From Candidatus Gastranaerophilales bacterium (GTDB lineage: Bacteria > Cyanobacteriota > Vampirovibrionia > Gastranaerophilales > Gastranaerophilaceae): a stretch of DNA of 64,000 nucleotides. A program made the position numbers and the translations under genes. The stretch is taken from positions 1-64,000 of the forward strand of contig CALUQO010000002.1 of NCBI GenBank assembly GCA_944322935.1. The letters run 5' to 3'. This document shows, piece after piece, positions 17,824 to 25,731 of this stretch (the stretch's first letter is position 1; every line of letters begins with the position of its first letter). The notes under the pieces are model-generated. The model worked only from the letters and a program-made list of their open reading frames with translations, was not told where the DNA came from and did not search any database.

Positions 17824-19446
17824 TTAAATATCAGACCAGTAAAAACCGTCTGTTGTTGTATCCGTTATAAATTCCGCATTATCCGTTGACATATAAAACG
17901 GAACAAATGCTTCTATTTTATCCTGTTGGCTTTCGTAAGGATATTTTTTGTCGTTTACGTTTAATACTCTGGCAGGGCCATGCTGGATATTGGCAAACCT
18001 TCCTTGTTGTTTTATCATTGAAAGTTTTGGCAGTTCTTTTTTTATAACAACGACAGGACATTGGGGGTTGTCGAATCTCTTTGGAACCGCAGCGGCAATA
18101 TCATATTCCGAGGTTACGGACAAAAAGTCATTTCCTCTTTGAGGATTTTGTATCTTTTGCGACATTTCGCCCCTCACTGTTTCAAATTCTTTTACTTCGG
18201 GTGACAGATAATACTTGATTGATGCCAAAGCTTTTTCCCTGTCTTTAAACACGGAAGAAAATGCTCCGTGTTTTTTCAAATTTTCAATACCCTCTTGCGG
18301 GTTATCAAAGTATATTCCGCGATAAATTGTTTCTGTACCCAGGTAGTCAGAAAATTTCTTTCTTAACTCAAACGGCTCAATATCCGATGTATTAACTTCT
18401 TCTTTTTTTACAAAATCGACGAATTCTTCAAAACGTGAAGCCAGTGCCGGGTCTATTAACAAAACTTTTTGTTTGTTGTCCATACCTGAGTCTTTAAACA
18501 TATCATCGTACTCAGTCTTTCCGTAACCGTAAATTTGTTCCAGCAGATAGTCCAGGCTTTCGTCGTGTTTTGTAACGTAATCGTACATCTTGGGGTTATC
18601 AAACGGATTAATATGATTTTCCGTTATATCATTATATATGGACTCAGCGGCTTCAGCTAATGACGGAGAAGAATTTATTGCGTTTTGTGCTTCTATTTTT
18701 AACATTTTTTGATTAAATGTTTTTAAATCTTTATCATTGAGAAGGAAATCCTTCATTGCGTCATATAACTCTTTATCAACACGCGGTATATCATATTTTT
18801 TTAAATTGTCAAAGTAATAATCTATAAAAAATGAAAAATTGATTTCATTTGTGTCTTCGTCTCCAAGGTCTATTGATTCTATATAATTAAAAATTTGGGC
18901 ATTAAAATTTCTGACCTCTTTTCCTTCTATTTCTGAGCGGGTTATGGTCGGAATTTTGTTCTCTTGTTTTAATCCATCAATAATTTTTTGTGCGGAAATA
19001 TCAAGCTTTTCAAGCTGATGCTCCGGAATATCAACATGGCTCATTCTTTCTTTTGTCTGCTTGATTGATTTATCAAGTATGTCAATTAAATCTTTTTCAC
19101 TAACATAAGCCCTTGGTTTATATTTAATTAATCTGTTCATTTCGTCAGGAAATCTATTGTTAATAAACCTTGATATAGTTGAGGATTCAGGTGTTCCATA
19201 TTTCGGCAGTTTTTTGTATTCTGCCGGTTGGCCTTCATTTTTTTTATAAAATTCGTCTATAATGTTTTCAAATACTTTTATTTTGTCACATTTTTCTTCA
19301 CCCTTAAACGACAGGTAATAATTCTTTGGATAAACGGCGGAAATTGTGTTTTGCAAAGGCAAAGAATTTTTCACGACGGAATTTTGTTTTACTTTACTTT
19401 GATGCTGATTATTTGAATAAGATGCAGATATTGGTAATATTTTCAT
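17824..19446 (-). CDS. Large protein with C-terminal ADP-ribosyltransferase-like domain (weakest of three)
   Basis: A 540-aa protein with no signal peptide or membrane segment. The N-terminus contains L-S-F-K-G at 45-49, a motif shared with two neighbouring proteins. Residues about 50-350 are helical and unrecognised. The last ~170 residues follow the order of an R-S-E-type ADP-ribosyltransferase: T-I-Y-R376-G-I, F-L-S443-V-T-S446-E-Y, and K-I-E512-A-F-V-P. Known family members use Arg to bind NAD, S-T-S to shape the pocket and the last Glu as catalyst; the first acidic position of ExE is Lys here, which could alter target specificity or abolish activity. The ATG follows AAAGGAAAC. Target unknown. 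Confidence 0.7.
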   Translation of the reverse strand: MKILPISASYSNNQHQSKVKQNSVVKNSLPLQNTISAVYPKNYYLSFKGEEKCDKIKVFENIIDEFYKKNEGQPAEYKKLPKYGTPESSTISRFINNRFPDEMNRLIKYKPRAYVSEKDLIDILDKSIKQTKERMSHVDIPEHQLEKLDISAQKIIDGLKQENKIPTITRSEIEGKEVRNFNAQIFNYIESIDLGDEDTNEINFSFFIDYYFDNLKKYDIPRVDKELYDAMKDFLLNDKDLKTFNQKMLKIEAQNAINSSPSLAEAAESIYNDITENHINPFDNPKMYDYVTKHDESLDYLLEQIYGYGKTEYDDMFKDSGMDNKQKVLLIDPALASRFEEFVDFVKKEEVNTSDIEPFELRKKFSDYLGTETIYRGIYFDNPQEGIENLKKHGAFSSVFKDREKALASIKYYLSPEVKEFETVRGEMSQKIQNPQRGNDFLSVTSEYDIAAAVPKRFDNPQCPVVVIKKELPKLSMIKQQGRFANIQHGPARVLNVNDKKYPYESQQDKIEAFVPFYMSTDNAEFITDTTTDGFYWSDI

Positions 19447-19547
19447 AAATGAGTTTCCTTTTTATTTAATTATAATTATAAATATAAAATAATTTGTTAT
19501 TTTATTAAAATTTTATGGCAATTTTGGCCTTAACTTTTAAGAATTCT

Positions 19548-22004
19548 TCACATAGGCAGCCGCCCCGGCAAAATCTCTCCGAACAAACGCAGTTCATTAC
19601 CTAAATTTACTGCATTGGTTATCTTTATAAAATGACCGGGGTTTATCAGTACTTCCGCTTCGGTTCCGTCGCCTGCGTTGCCAAAAATATGGTCAATGTC
19701 GTTTATATAATTGTATTTTACATTTTCTCCCAGACTCAAAGTCCATTTGACATTACCGTCGAGGGTTTTGTACGGAGCAATGGAAGTTGATATAAACCCG
19801 GGCTGGTAAACAACAGGCTGTGTTTCATTCAAATAAACAACAAATTTACGTTTCATAAAAGGGTTGTCATTAAACCGATTAAGAAAAGATGCAGCGGTTT
19901 CTTCATTATATTCAAGCGAATCGAGTCCGAAAATACTTTCGGTTCTGTTTAAAATAAGCCGGCTATCCTCTTTTGAAGACACGGAAGCATGATTTTTAAG
20001 TGCTTCAATTTTTTTATCCAATCCGCATTCACTTGCAATTTTATTTACAAAATCTTTTAATTTATTTAAAGAATCCGAAATTTGTTCTTTATAAGCTGTA
20101 TTGTTCGGGGTATCAGGCATTGTTAAAATATTGTCCAGCAAATTTAGAGCAAACTGTTTGTTTTGGCATTGTTGTTCAAAGTCTTTGCCTATGTACAAAC
20201 GATTTATAATGTACTTTAACGGTTCAAGTTCGTTTTTAAAATTTATCATCCCTGCTTCACTATCGAAGGGCTCTGTGGCAAGTTTTTTGATAAGTTTATC
20301 AGCTTTGTAATTACAGCGTAAAATGCCGTTAATTCTGTCATATCCCGACATCCCAGCATAGTATACGGCTGCATCAATTGCTTCTTTATCAAAAACGTTC
20401 TCGCAAAGCTGTTTGAAATTTTTTATAACAAAATCCCAAGATTCCGGAGAAAAATTTTTTAGCTGACCTGCGGTAGTGGTTTGCGAATTAATATATAAAG
20501 CCATTTTTTCGGGGTTATTTTTCCAAAATTCAATATATTTACCGTCGTTCATATTTACGATTTGCGTAATTTCTTTTATTTGTGCGCTGTCGATTGCGCT
20601 GTTGATTGCACGCTTTATATGTCCGGCATAAGAACCGTATTTTTCATTCAATTTGGCGTTTTCTTTTTCATCAAGACCGTTTCCGCGTGTATACTTTTGC
20701 AGAAGTCTTTCAACGTTGAACATTGATAACTTCCAGTCCACGGTTGAAGACAGCTCGTGTATTTTATTATCAACAAGAGTTTTTAATTCTTTTACTGTTT
20801 GCAGGTCATGTATATTGTCCGTATTGTATATTGATTGGCGCAAATCATTTATTGTTGCATAATCGTTTGACTTTTTTATCAAATTTTTAATGGTGTTGAT
20901 TTTTAAATGCTGTGTATAAGTTTTCATATCCTCATTGTTTTGAGGGGTATTTTTTGCCTGCGCAAGAAACTCTGAAATAAAGTTTTTTCTTCTGAGAAAG
21001 ATATCACACAATTGTTTTTCGCAGAATTCTCCGCAATCGGTCATAGCATCTGTAACGGAATAGCTTTTTAGTTCTTTGTTACCAATTTTTGTAAATTTTT
21101 CAAGTGATTTTATTAAGTCATCACGTGTAAAGTCCGCATAAAGCTTTGCATTTTCAGGAAATTTTTCAGGGTCAAAAAAGTCGGAAAGCTCTTCTACAAC
21201 GGTACCGAAATAATTTTTTTCACCATCTTTTTTATAGCCCAAGGTTTCTGTCAGGTCAAACCTGACAATATTGTTATACTTATCCAGCCTGCAAGAGTTC
21301 AGCACATCCCTGTTAGCAGCAAAAGCATCCGCGGCAAAATCTTCGGATATTTTCTTGCAACAAGAAACATCCTCACCTGTATTTTTTAAACTTCCGAACA
21401 CTTGAATATACATACCATGAGGATTCCGGGGGCTGCCTAAAAGCTTAAAGTCATGAGTCCTTATATTTAAAACAGAATAAAGCCGTGCCGCAATAACCTG
21501 TCTTTGGGCCTCGTATGCGTTGTCGGTTGTGATTGCGTTAACAAAGTCATTATTTTCAAAAGCTGTTTTCCAGTTTACTTCAATTTCCTTTTTTGCGGCG
21601 GCAAGAACTTCTTTTGTTAAATTTTTTACATACAGCGCCTGTTCTTGTACCTCTTTCAGCGTCGCCTCTATTTGTTTGTCTGTGTCGGATACGTTTTTTG
21701 GGGATATTGTGCTTTTTTCTTTTAATCTGTATTTTTCCGCCGAATTTTTAAACAAGTTTTTAAAGAAATTTTCAAAAAGGCCCGCAAGATTTTTTCCTTT
21801 GAAAGCGGCAAACGATACACCGCCTAAGACGAGTGCACCAAACGTATATGCAGCATATTTCCGTTTGCTGTTGTTAACCGCGGGCGGCGACTGTTCCCGT
21901 TTTGACACAGGCACGTTCGATGCTGCAGGCATGGTCTTAGTTGCGCTGTTTAATCGTTCGAGTAAAGAAGGATTATTTTTAAATGATAGCTGCCTTGTTT
22001 TCAT
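19548..22004 (-). CDS. Large membrane-anchored protein with C-terminal ADP-ribosyltransferase-like domain
   Basis: An 818-aa protein. The N-terminus (K-T-R-Q-L-S-F-K-N-N-P) has the same SFK motif as its neighbour, then a Pro/Ser-rich stretch and one hydrophobic segment (about 50-68, YAAYTFGALVLGGVSFAA). Residues 100-540 are helical and unrecognised. From about 541 the ADP-ribosyltransferase order appears: Y549 to I-N559 (the entry helix motif), N-R687-T as the probable NAD-binding Arg, G-F-I-S739-T740-S741, and T-E782-A-E784-V-L-I-N-P-G, a complete ExE loop. The Arg assignment is the least certain. No Shine-Dalgarno of note precedes ATG 22004. Confidence 0.78.
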   Translation of the reverse strand: MKTRQLSFKNNPSLLERLNSATKTMPAASNVPVSKREQSPPAVNNSKRKYAAYTFGALVLGGVSFAAFKGKNLAGLFENFFKNLFKNSAEKYRLKEKSTISPKNVSDTDKQIEATLKEVQEQALYVKNLTKEVLAAAKKEIEVNWKTAFENNDFVNAITTDNAYEAQRQVIAARLYSVLNIRTHDFKLLGSPRNPHGMYIQVFGSLKNTGEDVSCCKKISEDFAADAFAANRDVLNSCRLDKYNNIVRFDLTETLGYKKDGEKNYFGTVVEELSDFFDPEKFPENAKLYADFTRDDLIKSLEKFTKIGNKELKSYSVTDAMTDCGEFCEKQLCDIFLRRKNFISEFLAQAKNTPQNNEDMKTYTQHLKINTIKNLIKKSNDYATINDLRQSIYNTDNIHDLQTVKELKTLVDNKIHELSSTVDWKLSMFNVERLLQKYTRGNGLDEKENAKLNEKYGSYAGHIKRAINSAIDSAQIKEITQIVNMNDGKYIEFWKNNPEKMALYINSQTTTAGQLKNFSPESWDFVIKNFKQLCENVFDKEAIDAAVYYAGMSGYDRINGILRCNYKADKLIKKLATEPFDSEAGMINFKNELEPLKYIINRLYIGKDFEQQCQNKQFALNLLDNILTMPDTPNNTAYKEQISDSLNKLKDFVNKIASECGLDKKIEALKNHASVSSKEDSRLILNRTESIFGLDSLEYNEETAASFLNRFNDNPFMKRKFVVYLNETQPVVYQPGFISTSIAPYKTLDGNVKWTLSLGENVKYNYINDIDHIFGNAGDGTEAEVLINPGHFIKITNAVNLGNELRLFGEILPGRLPM

Positions 22005-22122
22005 GTATAACTATTCTTGTTTTATGAATTTTAAAACCCGAACAAAATTAAATTTGCGCTATATTTCTGCGTGCCGCCTGCTAAAGCCCGACGCGGCAGC
22101 TTACACTGTGTGCCCTGCTAAA

Positions 22123-22707
22123 CTACCAATTTGGGTGGTAATAAAGCACAATAGTATCTCTGTCTTTAAGTTTTGCATGCCCGCCTTTAATAAAGTTTGT
22201 TAAAGAGCCTGTCGGCGGCAAAAATGTCAAAGCCCACTTAAGCGGATACACCCAAAGGCTTCTGTCCTGCCCGTAGACTTCATAAGTATCCGTAACTTTA
22301 GAGGAATCTATATTGTTAAATTTAAAATCCCCGAAGATTATGCTGGCCGGAATTCCGTTCATACCGCTGCTTATAATGGTTTCTACCGTTGCATAAACCT
22401 GTTCGTTTTTCTCAAGAATTTTATGTCCTTTTTCATACACATCATGGCAGGCCAAAAAGACGATTTTTTCACCCTCTTCAATATCGTTTTCCGATTTTAT
22501 ATTTACCATAACCCTTAATTCTATCGGAACAACTTTTAAGTCCTCGTAGTTGTATTTGTAGGGTTTATAAGGGTTTTGCAGAGGTTTGTTTTTTAAAGTG
22601 GATTCCACAAGCTCATCTTGTATGGTGGGGTGAGCCTTGCACGGTGCGGTGCAGCAAATTGTTAGTGCTGTTATTATTAATATAAAAATCTTTCGCAATT
22701 TAATCAT
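22123..22707 (-). CDS. Secreted protein of unknown function
   Basis: A 194-aa protein with a typical signal peptide (K-L-R-K-I-F-I-L-I-I-T-A-L-T then CCTAPCKA-H). The mature region has mainly beta character, with segments such as VVPIELRVMVNIKS and DRDTIVLYYHPNW, and a hydrophobic W-V-Y-P-L-K-W-A-L-T-F-L-P-P-T-G-S-L patch that recalls a bacterial periplasmic scaffold. No family recognised. Its start overlaps the end of the M48-like gene by 8 bases, so the two are coupled. It sits 118 bases upstream of the membrane-anchored ADP-ribosyltransferase-like gene. Confidence 0.7.
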   Translation of the reverse strand: MIKLRKIFILIITALTICCTAPCKAHPTIQDELVESTLKNKPLQNPYKPYKYNYEDLKVVPIELRVMVNIKSENDIEEGEKIVFLACHDVYEKGHKILEKNEQVYATVETIISSGMNGIPASIIFGDFKFNNIDSSKVTDTYEVYGQDRSLWVYPLKWALTFLPPTGSLTNFIKGGHAKLKDRDTIVLYYHPNW

Positions 22708-23419
22708 ATTTCAATTTTTCTTTAGATTGGTTTTTTATTTTTTCTGCAAGCAGTCTTCTGTTTTCTTGTGAAGTTAAAAGAAAATTCTGATAGTGTTCGT
22801 TTTCTAAATAAGTGTTGTTTTGCAGGTAATAAGGATATTTTGTGTAAATGTATTCGTATACCATAGCAAGCCTTCTGGAAGCAAGGTTTTTGGTTGAAAT
22901 TGCATCGAATCTTTTTTGCGGGCAGCTTTTTTGTATAAAGGTAATCAGCCCCAGCGGGTTGTAACCGGCATTGACCATAAAATCAACAGCCCTTTTGTCC
23001 GCTACAATTTCAAATTTTTTGGGGGCTGCTTTTATCTGCAGCGCCGTTAAATATCCGTTAAAAAATCCGTGATAAGATTTCATTGCGGTCAATATCCCTC
23101 TTGCAAGATATGCTGCAAGCTCGTCATCATTTTGCGTATACTGGTAATAACCGTCATACAAGATAACCTCTCTGCTCAGTACGGACGGATCAATTGACAA
23201 CAGAGATTCTTTTTCTTTTTCGTTATAAACAAATACAATCCTTTGTTCAATTTTATTTGCGTTTAAAAGTTTTGAACCTATATCATTAACGCGTGATTGG
23301 ATTGTTTGTTTTTTTATAATTTCCTGTTCGTCAGTTGGTGTTTCGTTTTCTGCATACACACAACCAGTGAACAGTTGTATGGTCAGCATTAAAATAATAA
23401 CGAGCATATTTTTTTTCAT
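22700..23419 (-). CDS. M48-like lipoprotein lacking the zinc motif
   Basis: A 239-aa protein with a signal sequence ending at a lipobox-like F-T-G-C20. D-D-E-L-A-A-Y-L-A-R-G-I-L-T-A-M (about 97-112) aligns with the M48 peptidase helix D-E-L-A-A-V-L-A-H-E-x-x-H, but every zinc-binding residue is replaced. Downstream D-K-R-A-V-D-F-M-V-N-A-G-Y-N-P-L-G matches the M48 third-ligand region (A-D-x-x-A...A-G-Y-D-P). It therefore looks like an M48/BepA-relative that lost catalysis and could serve as a chaperone or binding protein in the periplasm. It is coupled to the following secreted-protein gene. Confidence 0.68.
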   Translation of the reverse strand: MKKNMLVIILMLTIQLFTGCVYAENETPTDEQEIIKKQTIQSRVNDIGSKLLNANKIEQRIVFVYNEKEKESLLSIDPSVLSREVILYDGYYQYTQNDDELAAYLARGILTAMKSYHGFFNGYLTALQIKAAPKKFEIVADKRAVDFMVNAGYNPLGLITFIQKSCPQKRFDAISTKNLASRRLAMVYEYIYTKYPYYLQNNTYLENEHYQNFLLTSQENRRLLAEKIKNQSKEKLKYD

Positions 23420-23649
23420 AATTCCAGCCTCATTAAATTAATAATGCACCCGGATGTGTTTGATACCGGTAAAAATCAGACCCAGAGTAAAAGCCTTTTG
23501 TTTATAAAATTATGATAGCATAAGTTTTGCTCAAACTTTATAAGCCTTATATCTTTTTAATATGAATTTATGAAAATAAACGATAAAAAACTTTGTGTTC
23601 CTGCAAACGGAGTTACGCCTTGATGCGTTAACAAACGGGCAATTTGGGG

Positions 23650-23877
23650 TTAAACTTTTTGATGTATATATTCTTTTTTGAAAAGCAAATCCTGTTTGTA
23701 TTTTATAATTTCGTCAAAATTAAGTTCTGTGTTGACTTTTTTAAGATTAGGGTATTCCACCTTGTTTGCAACAACGGTTTTGTATTTTTCTTTGCTCGCT
23801 ATATAAGGCGCTTTTCTGACTTTTTGTCTGTATGTTTCATAATTTTTGGGGTTGATAATTTCAATTTTTTTTACCAT
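23650..23877 (-). CDS. Small Lys-rich protein, 75 aa, downstream of an ADP-ribosyltransferase-like gene
   Basis: Begins 18 bases after the end of the gene 23896-25263 with an AAGGA site at proper distance, so it is very probably translated from the same mRNA. The 75 residues are hydrophilic, with many Lys and Tyr, and show no known motif or signal peptide. Position directly behind a toxin-like gene is the usual place for an immunity protein or antitoxin, but nothing in the sequence proves this. The 230 bases from 23420 to 23649 contain no visible gene. Confidence 0.62.
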   Translation of the reverse strand: MVKKIEIINPKNYETYRQKVRKAPYIASKEKYKTVVANKVEYPNLKKVNTELNFDEIIKYKQDLLFKKEYIHQKV

Positions 23878-23895
23878 ATTAACAATCCTTCTTTA

Positions 23896-25263
23896 TTATT
23901 GTATAACAATAGCGTCTATATACCATTTGTTATTTTCAAATTGTAAATTTGTTATAAAGAGCTGAGAGTTCTTTTGCACAAGCACTTCCGTTTCTGTAGC
24001 CATTGCATTTTGAGGCAAATGCATATCCAGACATGCAGCTTTTGTATTTTTTGGCAAAGCCAGATTCCATATTATTTTAGAGCCGAATTTGCCGGATTCA
24101 ACAAGATTCGGGTCAAAGCTTGCGGACATAAAACGGTCTTGTATAATCTGGTAGTCGCTCAATTTTGTTGCAATGAGCTTTTTTAACTGCTCAGGAGATG
24201 AATTTTGGTTCGCTCTTAAAATATCCCCTAGGGTTTTGTCACCTATTTGTACACTGTCAACAAAACCGTAGTCTTCGCCTCTGAAAACGTTAATTTCTTC
24301 CTCTAAAATTTGTTTGTTGAGGTAAGATTCGACAATTCGTGCTTGTTTGGGTAGTTCTCCTGTATTTATTTTTTTTGATTCCGCTTTATAAAGCATCAAA
24401 GCCGATGTTTCATCTTCGGATAGTTTTTGATTGAAATTTTTTATCATAAGCCTTATGTCTTCATCCGGAAGCTTTAGACCGGTTGAATTGTATGCCTTTA
24501 AAAATAACGGATTGTCAAAGAAAAATTGACTGAAGGCCGCATCGTTTTTTAATATACAATGCGCACAGGATAAAAAATCTTTATCCGTTATGTTTAAATT
24601 TTGAGAAAGTTTTATCAAAACCGGTTCGAGCTCGTCTATTTCTTTAAGAAAATCGCTGTTTTGCGGATTAGACAGATTATCGATAAAAGTATTAATATCT
24701 TTTAGGGCTGTTTTGTTTCGGGCAAACTTATTTATAACGTTCAAAACATTTTTGTTTTTTGCACCGGCAGAATCCTGAACGGACATTAATGACCACAGGG
24801 TATCGCTTATATTTGTTTCATCCTGGCTCATTATGCTGATTTGTTCTTTTTTTTGTTTAATCAATGAATCAAGCATTGCCTTAAACTCCGGCCCGTCTTC
24901 ACCTAAAGAACAAACAGCAGTTTCTATATTATCAGATTCATCCGCACAAAAAAATCTGATGTCTTTAACAGGTTTTAATATGTCCTGCACAGAAAGTTTT
25001 GCATAAAATTGCACAGTGTCGCTTCCGTCAGGCACGGTTGACGCAAATATATTTTTCCCAAAAGCTTGTTGCACAGATGTTTTTTCCGGTTTTACATACC
25101 GTAGCGGAGCAGAAAATTCCGTAACATCTTCTGTCAGCATTTTCTTCATTTGCGGTATTTTACCGCTAAGAGTAAAAGGCACCCTAATCATAGGCAGCAT
25201 CTGCCCTTTTATGCCTTTTACTCCAAATGAATAAATATTTTTCAAACTGTTTATGCTAACCAA
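23896..25263 (-). CDS. Protein with C-terminal ADP-ribosyltransferase domain (best-motif member)
   Basis: A 455-aa protein starting at TTG 25263 after CAGGT. The N-terminus has Y-S-F-G-V-K-G (11-17) and no signal peptide. Residues 30-275 are unrecognised. The C-terminal ~180 residues show the full R-S-E layout of the ADPrib_exo_Tox group: helix motif Y292 to I-N300, N-V-F-R328-G-E, F-M-S380-A-S382-F, and T-E424-T-E426-V-L-V. Spacing (52 residues Arg to Ser, 46 Ser to Glu) fits known toxins. ExE with Glu at the first position is typical of arginine-specific enzymes. It starts 26 bases after a Cys-rich secreted protein and precedes the 75-aa gene. Confidence 0.82.
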   Translation of the reverse strand: MVSINSLKNIYSFGVKGIKGQMLPMIRVPFTLSGKIPQMKKMLTEDVTEFSAPLRYVKPEKTSVQQAFGKNIFASTVPDGSDTVQFYAKLSVQDILKPVKDIRFFCADESDNIETAVCSLGEDGPEFKAMLDSLIKQKKEQISIMSQDETNISDTLWSLMSVQDSAGAKNKNVLNVINKFARNKTALKDINTFIDNLSNPQNSDFLKEIDELEPVLIKLSQNLNITDKDFLSCAHCILKNDAAFSQFFFDNPLFLKAYNSTGLKLPDEDIRLMIKNFNQKLSEDETSALMLYKAESKKINTGELPKQARIVESYLNKQILEEEINVFRGEDYGFVDSVQIGDKTLGDILRANQNSSPEQLKKLIATKLSDYQIIQDRFMSASFDPNLVESGKFGSKIIWNLALPKNTKAACLDMHLPQNAMATETEVLVQKNSQLFITNLQFENNKWYIDAIVIQ

Positions 25264-25289
25264 TTTTTACCTGCAAACTATTTTCTCTA

Positions 25290-25721
25290 TTACAATTTTT
25301 CACATTCGTGAGTTTGTATATATTGTCTGGCCTGTGTATCGAAGTTTGCATTCCAGCTTCTTTCGCCTATCTCGCAATTTGTATAATACGCTTTGCCGAA
25401 TTTTATGTAGCATTTGTTAACAGCGTCTACTTTGCATGAGTAAGATTCTGTATTATCCGGTGTGTAAGTGCATTTTCCGTCTAAGATTCTTTGAGCGATT
25501 TCTTCTTTTGTCTGGTAACAGCCGCCGTATGTTCCGCCGCCTATTTTATCCATTTGCACAAAACATGTGTTAACATTGTTGTCCTTGCATTCGAATTTTC
25601 CGGGTTTTGCGTTCACGGTTGTAAAAATATAGTTGATATCTTCATAGTTAAATGCGGCCCAGACTGCGTTTGCCGTTAAAAATAAACCTAAAATTGATAC
25701 AAGTAATTTTTTTGTTTTCAT
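25290..25721 (-). CDS. Cys-rich secreted protein
   Basis: A 143-aa protein with a signal peptide (KTKKLLVSILGLFLTANAVWA-A). The mature part holds eight Cys in a repeated pattern: F-E-C-K-D, T-C-F-V-Q-M, G-G-C-Y-Q, G-K-C-T-Y, then Y-S-C-K-V-D, K-C-Y-I-K, T-N-C-E-I-G and H-E-C-E-K. The two halves resemble each other, suggesting a duplicated disulfide-bonded module. No family recognised. A strong AAGGAG site starts right at the stop codon of the GH57 gene (10-base gap), so both are on one transcript. Confidence 0.75.
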   Translation of the reverse strand: MKTKKLLVSILGLFLTANAVWAAFNYEDINYIFTTVNAKPGKFECKDNNVNTCFVQMDKIGGGTYGGCYQTKEEIAQRILDGKCTYTPDNTESYSCKVDAVNKCYIKFGKAYYTNCEIGERSWNANFDTQARQYIQTHECEKL

Positions 25722-25731
25722 ACACTACTCC

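Noticed and set aside
21520-22203. Long plus-strand open frame (227 codons) opposite the 19548-22004 gene
   Set aside because: It is the antisense of a better-supported gene; the peptide is Ser/Phe/Cys-rich as expected from a reverse frame, and no ribosome site is present.
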